Below are positions 47,479 through 57,325 of a stretch of DNA of 64,000 bases, piece by piece. Below the pieces are notes generated by a model. It ran no database searches. It saw nothing but the letters and a program-made list of their open reading frames with translations, and was not told the DNA's origin. This DNA comes from Asaia bogorensis. GTDB lineage: Bacteria; Pseudomonadota; Alphaproteobacteria; Acetobacterales; Acetobacteraceae. A program made the position numbers and the translations under genes. Within the stretch, counting starts at the first letter, position 1; every line of letters begins with the position of its first letter. The stretch spans positions 1 through 64,000 of the forward strand of contig NZ_UEGO01000012.1 in assembly GCF_900465345.1 (NCBI RefSeq), read 5' to 3'.

Positions 47479-50400
47479 ATGGATGCCGGCGCCTTGGCTG
47501 AAGGACGCTACGGACCGATGCCCTCAGGGCGCAGATGGGAAGATATCTCTATCCTCAGTGAAATCCGGGCGGGCTTGTGCAGCCTGGCTCTGGTGGTCCT
47601 GCCCGCCGCTTCGGCCCATGCGGCGTCCGGTGACGAAATCTCATCGCTCGGCAATTATGCCATCAAGCATTGGACCACGCAGGACGGCCTGCCGCAGAAC
47701 TCGATACGCGACATCGTTCAGACTCCCGATGGCCGAATGTGGTTTGCCACATGGGAGGGGCTCGTCTCCTATGACGGGCTGGACTTTCACGTACAGAACC
47801 GCGGCAGTGACCCGGCCTTGCCTGACAATGGCATAGGTGCGCTTGCGCTCGATGCTTCCGGCAATATGTGGTTCAGCGATTCCCGCGGGGATATCGGCCG
47901 TCATGACAGCGATGGCAGTTGGCATTTCTGGCAGCATGAGGCCAGCGCACCGGCGACGCTCATCCAGTCGATGAAGGTAGACAGGCATGACGATGTCTGG
48001 ATGCTTTTTGAAAATCACGGCCTGGGTACCATGACGCATGCCGGGCGATTCCATTATATCACCCCGGCGCATAACGAGCCGCTTTCGGGCATCTACCGGA
48101 ACATGGCTTTCGATGATGCGGATGCGCTGTGGCTCGGCTCCTATAGCGGCATCATCATACGCGACAGGGACGGCCATGTCCGTCAGCCCCCTGCCTCCTG
48201 GGATCTGCCGCATGGTCTGTCATGGCCGTATCACGCACCTGATGGCAGGTTCTGGATCGTTTCAGACAGCCAGATATTCTCCTTTGCGGATAACCAGCCA
48301 CGTCTGGCCTACGATCTGAGGGATCGTGGGCGTGTTACGGCATTGCTGCAGGATCGGCATGGCTCTCTCTGGGTCGGCACTGAAGATCATGGCTTGCTGA
48401 GGCTGAGCGGGAGCAGGATCGAGGTCATGCCTGATACGCTCGACCCCACGGGGGGGCGTATCCTGTCACTGGCTGAGGATTCAGAGGGGTCCATCTGGGT
48501 CGGGACCAATGCCGGGCTGTTCCGGTTGCAGGAAACGCCTTTCAGCAGTCTGCGCCGGCATAATGGTCTGTCGGGTGATTTTGTGCGTACCGTCATGGAG
48601 GATCATACCGGTGCGTTATGGGTCGGTACGGATGGCGGGTTGTCACGTATCATGCACAATGACCCGCCCGAGACCCTGTATTTGCCGACGCGCTCGGGAC
48701 ATCAGCCTGAAGTGCTGTCAAGCGTGGAAGATCAGGATGGTACGGTCTGGCTTGGCACTTATGCGGACGGGCTGTTCGCTGTCGCGCTGGATGGCACGAT
48801 CAGCCATCTTGGTGCCGAAAACGGCCTTCCAGCAGGCAATGTGCGTGCACTGGCCTTTGATCATGATCATGAGCTCGTCATTGGTACGCAGCACGGGTTG
48901 TACCGGCTTGCAGCACGCGACAGGGTAGAGCGATATGCTGCCGGTACGACGCCAACCGGCCTGATCACGGCTGTCATGGCGCGTGGGGATACCCTCTGGA
49001 TCGGGACGCTCGATGGCGCGCGGGTGATTCACGATGGCAGGACGCGCACCATACGCTTCAATGGCGTGGATGGTGCCCACACGATTTTCGGCTTTACTGC
49101 CATTGATGGCGATCTGTGGCTGACGACCGACAGGGGGCTTTACCGCTATCGACAGGGCAGGATGACCCATATCGGGCGTGAGGCCGGATTGCCGGTGGAC
49201 TCCGTTTTTACCCTCATCAGGGATCAGCGGGGTTTTGCCTGGTTGACCAGCAACCGCGGTCTGTTTCGTATTGCCCTGGCTGATCTCGATGCGGCGGCCG
49301 ACGGTAGACAGGGGACCCTGAACTACATCCAGCTGGACGAGACCAACGGGCTTGGCAGCAGTCAGGCCAGTGGCAGCGCGCAACCCGGTGCCACGCTTCG
49401 CCGTGACGGATCGCTCTGGGTCGCCACCGCGATCGGTCTTGCGACAACCGACACAAACAGTTTTGACAAGTTCCTCGTCAAGCCGCCGCCGCCGCCTGTC
49501 GCGCTCGACGGTCTCGCTCTGGACGGGCGCGACATTCCTGTTCTGCGCAAGGGGGATGTGCTTCATGTGCCGTCGCGGCACAATCTGACCATACGCTATA
49601 CAGCGCCCAGCTATCTTGCTCCCCGAGAGATCCTGTTTCGCACCACGATCACCGGCGCCGGAAGCGCCTGGACGACAACCGGGCGTTCGCGCACACTTGA
49701 ACTCACGTCGCTTCCCCCCGGGGCCTATACGCTTACGACCTCAGCCGCACATCCCGGACAGATCTGGCCCCGCCCGGTGACGCTGGTACGGTTCGTGATC
49801 GATCCCAAATGGTGGCAGCGCCGACAGTTCTGGATCTTGTGTTCAGCTATACTCTGTATCGTCATTGCCCTCTCCTACTGGGGCATCGTCTGGAGCTACA
49901 AGGCCGAGGCCAGTCGTCTGTCGCGCATCATTCGTTCGCGTACCAAGGATCTCGAAGCCCAGACACGCGAGAAAGATGCGCTTCTGGCGCGTCTGGAAAT
50001 CCAGATCGACCTTACGGCTCGTCAGGCCCGCGAAGACGCCCTGACCGGGGTTTATAATCGACGTGCATTTGATGAAGCCGTCGAGAAAATGCTGACAGGA
50101 GCCAATGCAGGTGGCCCTGATTTCTGTCTGGCAATTATCGACATCGACCATTTCAAGGCGATCAACGATACCTATTCCCATCAGACGGGTGATCAGATTC
50201 TGCGTCAGGTCGCCACTGTGCTCGAGACACATACGCATCCGGCAGACATGGTGGCCCGTATCGGTGGGGAGGAGTTCGGAATCCTGCTGCCGGCGCAGAC
50301 GCTGGATATGGCCGCAACCCGCCTGGAAAGCGTGCGTGATGCCTTCCATGAGAAAACCGACTGGGAGATTTCACGCTCGACCGGGCTCGTGACCTTCAGC

Positions 50401-50514
50401 GCGGGGCTGACCCGTTTCGAGCCTGCCGATACGATCAAGACGCTTATGCGAAGGGCCGATCTGCTTCTTTATGGGGCCAAACATGCCGGGCGTGATCGCA
50501 CCCATGCAGGCTGA
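47479..50514 (+). CDS. Periplasmic beta-propeller sensor diguanylate cyclase
   Basis: A 1011-aa membrane sensor making cyclic di-GMP. After a signal-like segment (LCSLALVVLPAASAHA), residues about 60-660 form repeated propeller blades with motifs such as QTPDGRMWFATWEG and EDSEGSIWVGTNAG. A Y_Y_Y-type domain follows at about 690-775, then a membrane helix near 783-803 and a short coiled coil. The C-terminal GGDEF domain holds GGEEF at 929-933 and DALTGVYNRRAFDE. The inhibitory RxxD site is replaced by HPAD, so product inhibition is probably absent. ATG 47479 is the longest start; ATG 47518 is possible. It precedes an HWE kinase gene. Confidence 0.88.
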   Translation: MDAGALAEGRYGPMPSGRRWEDISILSEIRAGLCSLALVVLPAASAHAASGDEISSLGNYAIKHWTTQDGLPQNSIRDIVQTPDGRMWFATWEGLVSYDGLDFHVQNRGSDPALPDNGIGALALDASGNMWFSDSRGDIGRHDSDGSWHFWQHEASAPATLIQSMKVDRHDDVWMLFENHGLGTMTHAGRFHYITPAHNEPLSGIYRNMAFDDADALWLGSYSGIIIRDRDGHVRQPPASWDLPHGLSWPYHAPDGRFWIVSDSQIFSFADNQPRLAYDLRDRGRVTALLQDRHGSLWVGTEDHGLLRLSGSRIEVMPDTLDPTGGRILSLAEDSEGSIWVGTNAGLFRLQETPFSSLRRHNGLSGDFVRTVMEDHTGALWVGTDGGLSRIMHNDPPETLYLPTRSGHQPEVLSSVEDQDGTVWLGTYADGLFAVALDGTISHLGAENGLPAGNVRALAFDHDHELVIGTQHGLYRLAARDRVERYAAGTTPTGLITAVMARGDTLWIGTLDGARVIHDGRTRTIRFNGVDGAHTIFGFTAIDGDLWLTTDRGLYRYRQGRMTHIGREAGLPVDSVFTLIRDQRGFAWLTSNRGLFRIALADLDAAADGRQGTLNYIQLDETNGLGSSQASGSAQPGATLRRDGSLWVATAIGLATTDTNSFDKFLVKPPPPPVALDGLALDGRDIPVLRKGDVLHVPSRHNLTIRYTAPSYLAPREILFRTTITGAGSAWTTTGRSRTLELTSLPPGAYTLTTSAAHPGQIWPRPVTLVRFVIDPKWWQRRQFWILCSAILCIVIALSYWGIVWSYKAEASRLSRIIRSRTKDLEAQTREKDALLARLEIQIDLTARQAREDALTGVYNRRAFDEAVEKMLTGANAGGPDFCLAIIDIDHFKAINDTYSHQTGDQILRQVATVLETHTHPADMVARIGGEEFGILLPAQTLDMAATRLESVRDAFHEKTDWEISRSTGLVTFSAGLTRFEPADTIKTLMRRADLLLYGAKHAGRDRTHAG

Positions 50515-50672
50515 TCACGGATGTATGTCGGGGCGGGTTTTGCCGATGAATACAGATCCGGAAAGATTGGGGTCAAAATGCAAACAAACAGCGGTTGTCC
50601 ACCGGGTATGTAACACCGTATGGTCGGGGCAATCAGCATCGCACATTTGTCGCACAAGCTTGAAGCCGTAAG

Positions 50673-50698
50673 CCAGAACGCTCATGTGAGCGCTCTGG
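50673..50698 (+). promoter_or_regulatory. Leader hairpin before HWE kinase
   Basis: CGCTCA and TGAGCG form a perfect 6-bp stem with a TG loop; CCAGA and TCTGG extend it with one mismatched position. It ends 11 nt before the ATG at 50710 and near its GAGG site, so it could affect translation. Confidence 0.4.
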
Positions 50699-50709
50699 AC
50701 CTGAGGTGC

Positions 50710-52656
50710 ATGGAACCGGGTATGGTCGAAAAGACAGCGACATCACATGGGGTGCGCGCCTATGATATCCTCGATACGCCGCCCGAGCGCGGCTATGATG
50801 ATCTGGTCGCTCTCGCTGCCCAGATCTGCGAGGCCCGCTCCGGCGTCGTGAGTCTGATTGATCATGACCGCCAGTGGTTCAAGGCGCGTCAGGGGATCGG
50901 TTTATGCCAGACTGATCTTGATCACGCCATCTGCGGCATGGTGGCGAGTATGGACGCCGTCATCGAGATCGAGGATCTTTCGCTCGACCCCCGTACCGAG
51001 CGCAACCCTCTGGTGCTTGGGGCGCCCTATCTGCGCTTTTACGCAGGCGTGCCACTGCGCACGCCTTTTGGCACGATCGGTGCATTGGCAGTTTTCGATC
51101 CTGTACCCAGGCCAGGTGGTCTTTCAGACGTACAGCGAGACGCCCTCGAAAAGCTCGCTCGTCTGGTTGTTGATCTGCTTGAGCTGCGCCGCCAGAGCCT
51201 GGCCAATGACCGGGCGCAGACCCATTGGCGCAGTCTCATAAAGACCATGAATGAAGGGTATTTTCTCGCTCAGGTCATTCGTGATGAGGCGGGGCATGTA
51301 CATGACTGGCGGTACCAGGAGGTTAATCCTTCATGGGAGAGCCATATGGGGGTCGCGGCCCATGAGGCGATCGGCCAGACATGTCGCGCCATCTTTCCCT
51401 GGGTTGAATCGCACTGGTTTGCGCTCGCCGCTCAGGCTGTAGATGAAAACCGCCCTGTGCCTTTCGTGCAGGAGGTGCGCAAACTGCGTCGCTGGTTCGA
51501 GGGGACGCTCTATCCGGTCGGGCAGGATTTCTTTTCGCTCACCCTTCGTGAGATCACCGCTCAGGTCGCGGCGGAAAGGCGGCAGAATGGCCTCATCGCA
51601 CTCGGAGACGTGCTGCGCGACGAGCGTGATGTTGATGTCATGACCTGCCGGGCTATGGCTGTTATTGGTGAGGCATTCGATGCAGACCGGGCGACCTATG
51701 GTGAGCTTGACCATGATATAGAGAGCCTGACCGTCAGTGAGGGATGGGCAGTAGAGGGTATGCCTTCCATCAAGGGGCGGTACCGCTTTGATGATTACGG
51801 CAGGCTGCGCGAGACACTTCTCGCCGGTGAGGCGCTCGTGATCACTGACATTCTGACCGATCCGCGCACCGCAGATGACAGTGCAGGGTGGCTGGCGCTC
51901 AATGCGCGTGGCGTCATCAATATCCCGGTGCGCGAAGACGGGCGCAATGTAGCCCTTGTACTGTTGCATTTTTCCCACCCGCATGAATGGACCACTGAAG
52001 AGATCCACTGGCTGCACAATGCGGCGGATCGTCTTGAGGTGGCCATTGCCCGCCGGCGGGCCGATGAAATGCAGGCCATGGTCAATGGCGAGATTGCCCA
52101 TCGACTGCGCAATACACTGGCCATGGTGCAGGCGGTCGCCAGAATGACACTGCGCGATGCGTTGTCAAAAGAGGATGCGAGCCGTTTCTACGAGCGTCTC
52201 CAGTCACTGGGACGGGCCCATGATCTTTTGCATGGAGACGACCAGCGTGCAGCGCATCTGGGTGATCTCATCGCCAACATCCTGCGTGATGCCAGCATGG
52301 ATGAGCGATGCCGCCTGTCTGGGCCTGTCATCCGTCTTGGCTCGAGGGCGGCGATGTCAACGGCGCTTCTAATTCATGAAATGACGACGAATGCCTGCAA
52401 GCACGGGGCGCTTTCGGTATCAGAAGGCGAGATCGAGATCAGTTGGGAAATCGAATATCAAGGGGGTAACAGCGAGCTTGTGCTGAACTGGCAGGAGCGC
52501 AATGGCCCGCCTGCCACGCAGCCCGTGCGTGGCGGATTTGGCTCACGCCTTATTTCCTTTGGGCTGATTGGAACGGGCGGCGTCGAGCTGCGCTATCGAA
52601 CTGAAGGTCTGTCGGCCAGCTTCAGGGCCGATGCAGAAAAGATCATGAGGACATGA
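50710..52656 (+). CDS. GAF/PAS/GAF HWE-family histidine kinase
   Basis: A 648-aa cytosolic kinase. The N-terminal GAF domain (about 25-165) contains RSGVVSLIDHDRQWFKARQG. A PAS-like domain follows (about 180-290), then a second GAF (about 310-450) and an HWE kinase domain. Phosphoacceptor His464 lies in EIAHRLRNTLAMVQA and the N-box is HEMTTNACKHG. No membrane segment, so it senses a cytosolic signal. ATG 50710 is chosen (GAGG just upstream); the frame extends to 50620. Its stop overlaps the response regulator start. Confidence 0.88.
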   Translation: MEPGMVEKTATSHGVRAYDILDTPPERGYDDLVALAAQICEARSGVVSLIDHDRQWFKARQGIGLCQTDLDHAICGMVASMDAVIEIEDLSLDPRTERNPLVLGAPYLRFYAGVPLRTPFGTIGALAVFDPVPRPGGLSDVQRDALEKLARLVVDLLELRRQSLANDRAQTHWRSLIKTMNEGYFLAQVIRDEAGHVHDWRYQEVNPSWESHMGVAAHEAIGQTCRAIFPWVESHWFALAAQAVDENRPVPFVQEVRKLRRWFEGTLYPVGQDFFSLTLREITAQVAAERRQNGLIALGDVLRDERDVDVMTCRAMAVIGEAFDADRATYGELDHDIESLTVSEGWAVEGMPSIKGRYRFDDYGRLRETLLAGEALVITDILTDPRTADDSAGWLALNARGVINIPVREDGRNVALVLLHFSHPHEWTTEEIHWLHNAADRLEVAIARRRADEMQAMVNGEIAHRLRNTLAMVQAVARMTLRDALSKEDASRFYERLQSLGRAHDLLHGDDQRAAHLGDLIANILRDASMDERCRLSGPVIRLGSRAAMSTALLIHEMTTNACKHGALSVSEGEIEISWEIEYQGGNSELVLNWQERNGPPATQPVRGGFGSRLISFGLIGTGGVELRYRTEGLSASFRADAEKIMRT

Positions 52657-53039
52657 TGGCACAGGCTACATCGCGCGCAACGTCTTGCTTTCCCACGGTT
52701 CTGGTGGTGGAAGACGAACCGCTGCAGCGCATGTGCCTCATGGATATGGTCGAGGAAGCCGGTTACGCTGTCGCAGAAGCTTCGGACGCCGATCAGGCCC
52801 TGATCGTTCTGGAAACCCGACCTGACATCCGTATCGTGCTGGCTGATGTCGATATGCCAGGCAGCATGGACGGACTTCGTCTCGCTGCTCTTGTGCGGGA
52901 TCGTTGGCCACCGATCGAGATCATCGTGACCAGCGGCCGCGGCGTGCCGCAACTCGCCACTTTTCCGGCACGGGCCAGATTTCTCTCCAAACCGCTGAAC
53001 GAGCAGCGCGTGAAGGAAGCCCTGACCCTCTTCGCCTGA
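52653..53039 (+). CDS. Stand-alone response regulator receiver
   Basis: A 128-aa CheY-like receiver with acidic pair in VEDEP and phosphoacceptor Asp65 in VLADVDMPGS; Ser/Lys positions appear in IVTSGRG and FLSKPLN. There is no output domain. It overlaps the kinase gene by 4 nt and is almost certainly its partner. Single receivers next to HWE kinases often pass phosphate to, or sequester, other proteins, as in general stress response circuits; no such sigma factor is in the window. Confidence 0.92.
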   Translation: MMAQATSRATSCFPTVLVVEDEPLQRMCLMDMVEEAGYAVAEASDADQALIVLETRPDIRIVLADVDMPGSMDGLRLAALVRDRWPPIEIIVTSGRGVPQLATFPARARFLSKPLNEQRVKEALTLFA

Positions 53040-53099
53040 GCGCAACTCCAGCGCGTGACGTGTACTCCGTGAGTGTCCTGACAGATCAGCGAGCAGGCG

Positions 53100-54086
53100 T
53101 CACATCGCCTGTTCGGTTACGGCCTCCTGGGCGGGGCGACGATGCGCCGCAACACATGACAGGACGCTGGCGATGATAAACACGAAGGAGCCGATCTCCA
53201 GCGGGCGTGGCAAGCGCTGCTCCCACGCAAACCCGTAGATCAGCGCAAAAAGCGTCTCGAACAGGATCATTTGCCCGGTGAGGGTGAGCGGTAGCAACCG
53301 GCTCATGCGGTTCCACAAGGCATTGCCGCAGACCGAGGCAATAAAGGCCACTCCCGCCGAAACCGCCCAGAACACAAGCCAGTCATGATGGCTATGCTGC
53401 GCTGTGTCGCTCAGGATAGCCGCAGGAAAGAGCACAAGAGACTGTGCGCCAGTCATGATCCCCGTAAGTAGGTTCCAGTCATGTGCTGAGACATGATCGA
53501 GGCGCGCAAGGGCGCGACTGTTCCCGACAGCAAAGCCGGTCCAGGAGGCCAGTGCAGCGCAGGCGCATGCAAGGCCGAGAACAGGGTTGTGCCCCGCAAT
53601 TCCCGGCGACAGTTCTACCTGAAACAGGGCCTGCCAGCCGATGCAGAAAGCGCCGATCATGCAGAAGAACAGCGATGGCGCGAGTTTGAGCAGCGGCGGG
53701 GCATCGCTGTCGCGACTGCCGATAATCGTCACGGCCACAGGCATAAACCCTATGACAAGGGAAGTCAGGGCAATCCCGCCCTTCTGCACGGCCATGGACA
53801 ACATGACATAGTAGAAACTGTTCCCCAGAAACGAGAGACGAAACAATGTGCTCCAGTCACGAGCGGCAAGAATCCGGCATAGCGCGGGCAATCGCGCGCC
53901 AATCAGGACCAGTGCAATAACGCCATAGGCGAGGTAGCGCCCGGCAGCGAGATAAAGCGGCGAGAAATGACGCACCAGTTCAGGGGCGAGAAAAACCAGC
54001 CCCCATAGAGCCCCTGCGCCTGCGCCGCATAAAATACCCAGAGGATAGGCTTGTCGTTCAGGCTGTGTGGCAGAAGGGGGTGTCAT
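53100..54086 (-). CDS. EamA/DMT family permease
   Basis: A 328-aa drug/metabolite transporter superfamily protein with ten hydrophobic segments in two EamA repeats. The start AGALWGLVFLAPELVRHFSP and the second repeat (QMILFETLFALIYGFAWEQ) fit the family. Substrate unknown. It is convergent to the response regulator and 15 nt downstream of the PepSY gene on the same strand. Confidence 0.85.
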   Translation of the reverse strand: MTPPSATQPERQAYPLGILCGAGAGALWGLVFLAPELVRHFSPLYLAAGRYLAYGVIALVLIGARLPALCRILAARDWSTLFRLSFLGNSFYYVMLSMAVQKGGIALTSLVIGFMPVAVTIIGSRDSDAPPLLKLAPSLFFCMIGAFCIGWQALFQVELSPGIAGHNPVLGLACACAALASWTGFAVGNSRALARLDHVSAHDWNLLTGIMTGAQSLVLFPAAILSDTAQHSHHDWLVFWAVSAGVAFIASVCGNALWNRMSRLLPLTLTGQMILFETLFALIYGFAWEQRLPRPLEIGSFVFIIASVLSCVAAHRRPAQEAVTEQAM

Positions 54087-54101
54087 CTTGGCTCTCTTGC
54101 A

Positions 54102-55616
54102 TCACGATCTTGCATGGCGGCGTGGTTTTCTTCCTGATCTGTTACGTGTTGTACGGTCAAGCCTCGCCGGGCTGCGGCGTCGATGCCGGCAGCGCTTCAC
54201 GCTGATCCACAGGCCAGAAAGGCATATCAGGCTGACACCGCCGAGCAGGGGCAGAATGATCCGGAGCCGTGCATCTGGCTGACGCAGCCACGAGAAAAAA
54301 TCGAGATCATGGGGACCATAGATGACCCATCGTGAGCCTTTTTCTGATGTCTCGATACGCAGCAGCGCCTCGCCGGACCGGGCATCGAGATAGAGTCTTG
54401 CCCTGTCTTTTCCGATAAGACGAAAAACCGGAAAGACGCGGCGTTTGTGACGCGTCGAGAAATAATAGGCATCATCGTTCTGCAAGAGCGTTACCTCAGC
54501 CCTTGTACCCGTCTGAGCCATCGTATCGACAAGTTCCTGCCTGGTCAGGGGTGAGGGAGCGAGTGTCAGATCCAGCCGCTGTGGGTTGCCCTCTGCCTCT
54601 GTCACCGCAAGTCCCGTTCCATGCGCACCGGGCAGGACAAGAATGTCGCGAAACGACTGATGGGGTACGCGGGTAAGAGCAGCAACTGTCTGCGTCAGTG
54701 CCGAGGCGGGCAGGGTGCCGCGCCATTGGGACATCCAGAGGGGGGAGGGCTTGTGAGCCATCAGCCCCGCCGGGTTCATGCTGAGAAACCCGGTCAGGAT
54801 CCATGACAGGAGGAAGAGCCCGAAGACCGACCCGGCAGCATGATGAACGAGATGCGCGCCGCGATAGGGTGAAAGACGACGCCCGACCCGGAAGCGGCGC
54901 AGACCGATCCAGAGCCCGAGCGTGGTCAGGGTGACGCCAAGGGCTGACAGGATAATGAGCGTGTCAGACCAGATGACGGGGTAACGGCGCAGTTGTGAAA
55001 AATACAGCCAGTGGGGGATAGCGCCAAGCCATGACCAGAACCGTGTCTTGCGGGTGGTGGCCTGCACGACATCGCCCGTCAGCGGAGAGAGATAGAGGAT
55101 CGTGTGGCGCGGGCTGTCGAAATCGAAGCAATAGAACCCTGCATCATGATCCTTGGTATTCAGGATCCATTGATCCACGCGGCGTAGCCCCCTGAAAACG
55201 GGTGGGGCGGTCTCGCCCTCCAGCGCAGCATAGCGGCCAGCGACCTCCGCAAGAGCGGCAGGGTCGGGATAGGTATCATTACGACCCAGAATTAGGCCAG
55301 TGCGCAGGTCGTAATTCCGGCTTTCTGCCTTGTCGTCCATCGCCTGCAAAACGGGCACAGATCCGGCCATAACGAGCCGGAACTGCCGATAGGAACCATG
55401 CAGATCCGGAAGCACAGGAGGGCGATCGAACCGGAGGGGCTCATGTGCCAGTCTGGCAAGCCGCTCGTCTGGCTGGGGCCAGGGCTTCCAGAGCATGACC
55501 ATCCCGGACAGGCACCAGAGAAGCATCAGCGCACCAAGGCCAATACCCAGCCAGCGATGAACCAGAAACGCCGCTCGAACGGCTTTCTTGCACAACGGCT
55601 TCGCGCGATCAGTCAT
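54102..55616 (-). CDS. PepSY-associated membrane protein
   Basis: A 504-aa membrane protein of the PepSY-TM family. Helices lie near the start (LVHRWLGIGLGALMLLWCLSGMVMLW), in the middle (HHAAGSVFGLFLLSWILTGF) and at the end (IILPLLGGVSLICLSGLWI), with large periplasmic loops between. Family members are linked with iron/siderophore uptake or ferric reductase-like redox, often near TonB receptors; none is seen here. ATG 55616 is preferred to TTG 55625. Confidence 0.85.
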   Translation of the reverse strand: MTDRAKPLCKKAVRAAFLVHRWLGIGLGALMLLWCLSGMVMLWKPWPQPDERLARLAHEPLRFDRPPVLPDLHGSYRQFRLVMAGSVPVLQAMDDKAESRNYDLRTGLILGRNDTYPDPAALAEVAGRYAALEGETAPPVFRGLRRVDQWILNTKDHDAGFYCFDFDSPRHTILYLSPLTGDVVQATTRKTRFWSWLGAIPHWLYFSQLRRYPVIWSDTLIILSALGVTLTTLGLWIGLRRFRVGRRLSPYRGAHLVHHAAGSVFGLFLLSWILTGFLSMNPAGLMAHKPSPLWMSQWRGTLPASALTQTVAALTRVPHQSFRDILVLPGAHGTGLAVTEAEGNPQRLDLTLAPSPLTRQELVDTMAQTGTRAEVTLLQNDDAYYFSTRHKRRVFPVFRLIGKDRARLYLDARSGEALLRIETSEKGSRWVIYGPHDLDFFSWLRQPDARLRIILPLLGGVSLICLSGLWISVKRCRHRRRSPARLDRTTRNRSGRKPRRHARS

Positions 55617-55742
55617 GATGAACAAGGCGCGGGCGCATGAATGGTCCAGATAGAAACGGGAGAAAGACGGCTTTTACCTGCCGCCTCGTGATTGCCCTGA
55701 CAAGACGCCTGTGTCGTACGGCGTTGCATCAATGCCGCCTGC

Positions 55743-56294
55743 TCAGGCCTCGATGAGGTTCACGCCAAGCGTGTGCAGTTCCGTCAGGCAGGCGGCAGGG
55801 TCAGGGGCAATGCCGCGACAGGCGGAGAGCGCGATATCAGTTGCGAAGCCAAGCCGTCGCGCATCCCGGGCGGTTGCGGCAACACAGTAATCGAGCGCGA
55901 GGCCGCAAAGCGTGACCTGCCCGATATCGAGCCCGCGCAGGAGGCCTTCGAGCCCGGTGGCGTGAACCTGATCGTTATCGAAAAAGGCCGAGTAGGAATC
56001 ACAGGCGATATCCAGCCCCTTATGGACGATATGGCTGAGTCGGCTCTGGTTCAGGCGGGGAGAAAAATCGGTCCCGCTCGTGCCTGCTACGCAGTGAATG
56101 GGCCAGGGACCGCCATAGGGCGTGAAAGAGCAGTGTTCAGGCGGGTGCCAGTCACGGCTGGCGATCACGGCTGCAAAATCAAGAGACAGGAGCATGTCGA
56201 TTGCCGGGAAGATTTCATCGCCATTGGGCACGCCGAGCGCACCGCCGGGCAAAAAGTCATTCTGTACGTCAATCAGGAGGAGGGCTTTTCGCAT
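55743..56294 (-). CDS. pncA: Nicotinamidase
   Basis: A 183-aa nicotinamidase converting nicotinamide to nicotinate for NAD salvage. Catalytic Asp9 sits in LIDVQNDFLPGGAL, the Lys in HIVHKGLD and the nucleophilic Cys in ALDYCVAATARDA; metal-binding residues lie in SRDWHPPEHCSF. ATG 56294 with GGAG 10 nt before it is chosen over an in-frame extension. Confidence 0.95.
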   Translation of the reverse strand: MRKALLLIDVQNDFLPGGALGVPNGDEIFPAIDMLLSLDFAAVIASRDWHPPEHCSFTPYGGPWPIHCVAGTSGTDFSPRLNQSRLSHIVHKGLDIACDSYSAFFDNDQVHATGLEGLLRGLDIGQVTLCGLALDYCVAATARDARRLGFATDIALSACRGIAPDPAACLTELHTLGVNLIEA

Positions 56295-56364
56295 GGTCAC
56301 TCCGGTGGCTCCCTGTTTCTTCAAAAGGCTAGACGCCTGCGTGCCATCGCATCATTCCGCTTTC

Positions 56365-57312
56365 CTAATGGCCAATAACATGACGCATGTCGTCTCCGAA
56401 ATGATGAAGCGCGTCCTTTGTGGACATGTGCCGCCTGTGGCCGTTTTCGGAGACAATCGTGACGGTGGCCGTCATGCCCGCTGCCAGATGCAGATCAGGG
56501 GGGAGCTTGTCGATGTGGATACGCACCGGGATACGCTGGGCCAGCCTTACCCATGTATAGACCGGGTCCACCGATGGCAGGCCCTGTGTTGCGGTCGAGG
56601 CATTCATGCTTGAAATGCCGCGGGTAATGCTCTCGACATGGCCGAACACAGGATGATGGCCGCCCATGAGATCCATCCGGACGGGGTCGCCAATCTCGAT
56701 ATTATGGACCTTGGTCTCCTCGAAATAGCCGTCCACCCAGTAGGAGGCGGAATCGATGATCTGGATATTCACATGGCCGGCTGTGGCAAAATCACCGGGC
56801 CGCATGAGCAGGTTTGTCACGTAGCCATCGATCGAACTATGCACGATCGTCCGCTCCAGATCGATGCGGGCCTGTCTGAGGGCTGCCTGTGCGGCGTCAT
56901 ACTGGGCACGGGCCTGAGCGGCGGCGGCGGCATATTGCTGTTTTTCCTCGCCGGATACAGCAACACCCGGGATGATCCGCCGCCGCTGGAACTGCGAATT
57001 CCTGAAATCGAGATCGGCCTTGCGCTCGGCCAGATTGGCTTCGGCGGAGGCGACACGCACCTTGAAGTCGAAAGGATCGATGACATAGAGCACGTCGCCC
57101 CGATGCACGAATTCGTTGTCCTGCACCCGAACTTCGATAATCTCGCCTGAAACACGCGGCGCCATGTTCACGACTTGCGCGCGGACCTGTCCGTTACGGG
57201 TCCAGGGGGCTGCGGTATAGTAATCCCACAGGATCACGATAACGATCCCGGCGACCACGAGGATCGACAGGGTGATGAACCACCGGATCAGGCGGGAGGC
57301 ACGAGCGAGCAC
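56365..57312 (-). CDS. HlyD/EmrA-type membrane fusion protein
   Basis: A 315-aa periplasmic adaptor. An N-terminal membrane anchor (WFITLSILVVAGIVIVILW) precedes the biotinyl-lipoyl part (RVSGEIIEVRVQDNEFVHRGD), a helical hairpin and a beta-barrel. It resembles the AaeA adaptor. GTG 57312 is preferred: it lies 13 nt after the DUF1656 stop with GAAGG upstream, while longer starts overlap that gene. It bridges the FUSC pump to an outer membrane channel, not encoded here. Confidence 0.88.
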   Translation of the reverse strand: MLARASRLIRWFITLSILVVAGIVIVILWDYYTAAPWTRNGQVRAQVVNMAPRVSGEIIEVRVQDNEFVHRGDVLYVIDPFDFKVRVASAEANLAERKADLDFRNSQFQRRRIIPGVAVSGEEKQQYAAAAAQARAQYDAAQAALRQARIDLERTIVHSSIDGYVTNLLMRPGDFATAGHVNIQIIDSASYWVDGYFEETKVHNIEIGDPVRMDLMGGHHPVFGHVESITRGISSMNASTATQGLPSVDPVYTWVRLAQRIPVRIHIDKLPPDLHLAAGMTATVTIVSENGHRRHMSTKDALHHFGDDMRHVIGH

Positions 57313-57325
57313 GAGCGGATTACCT

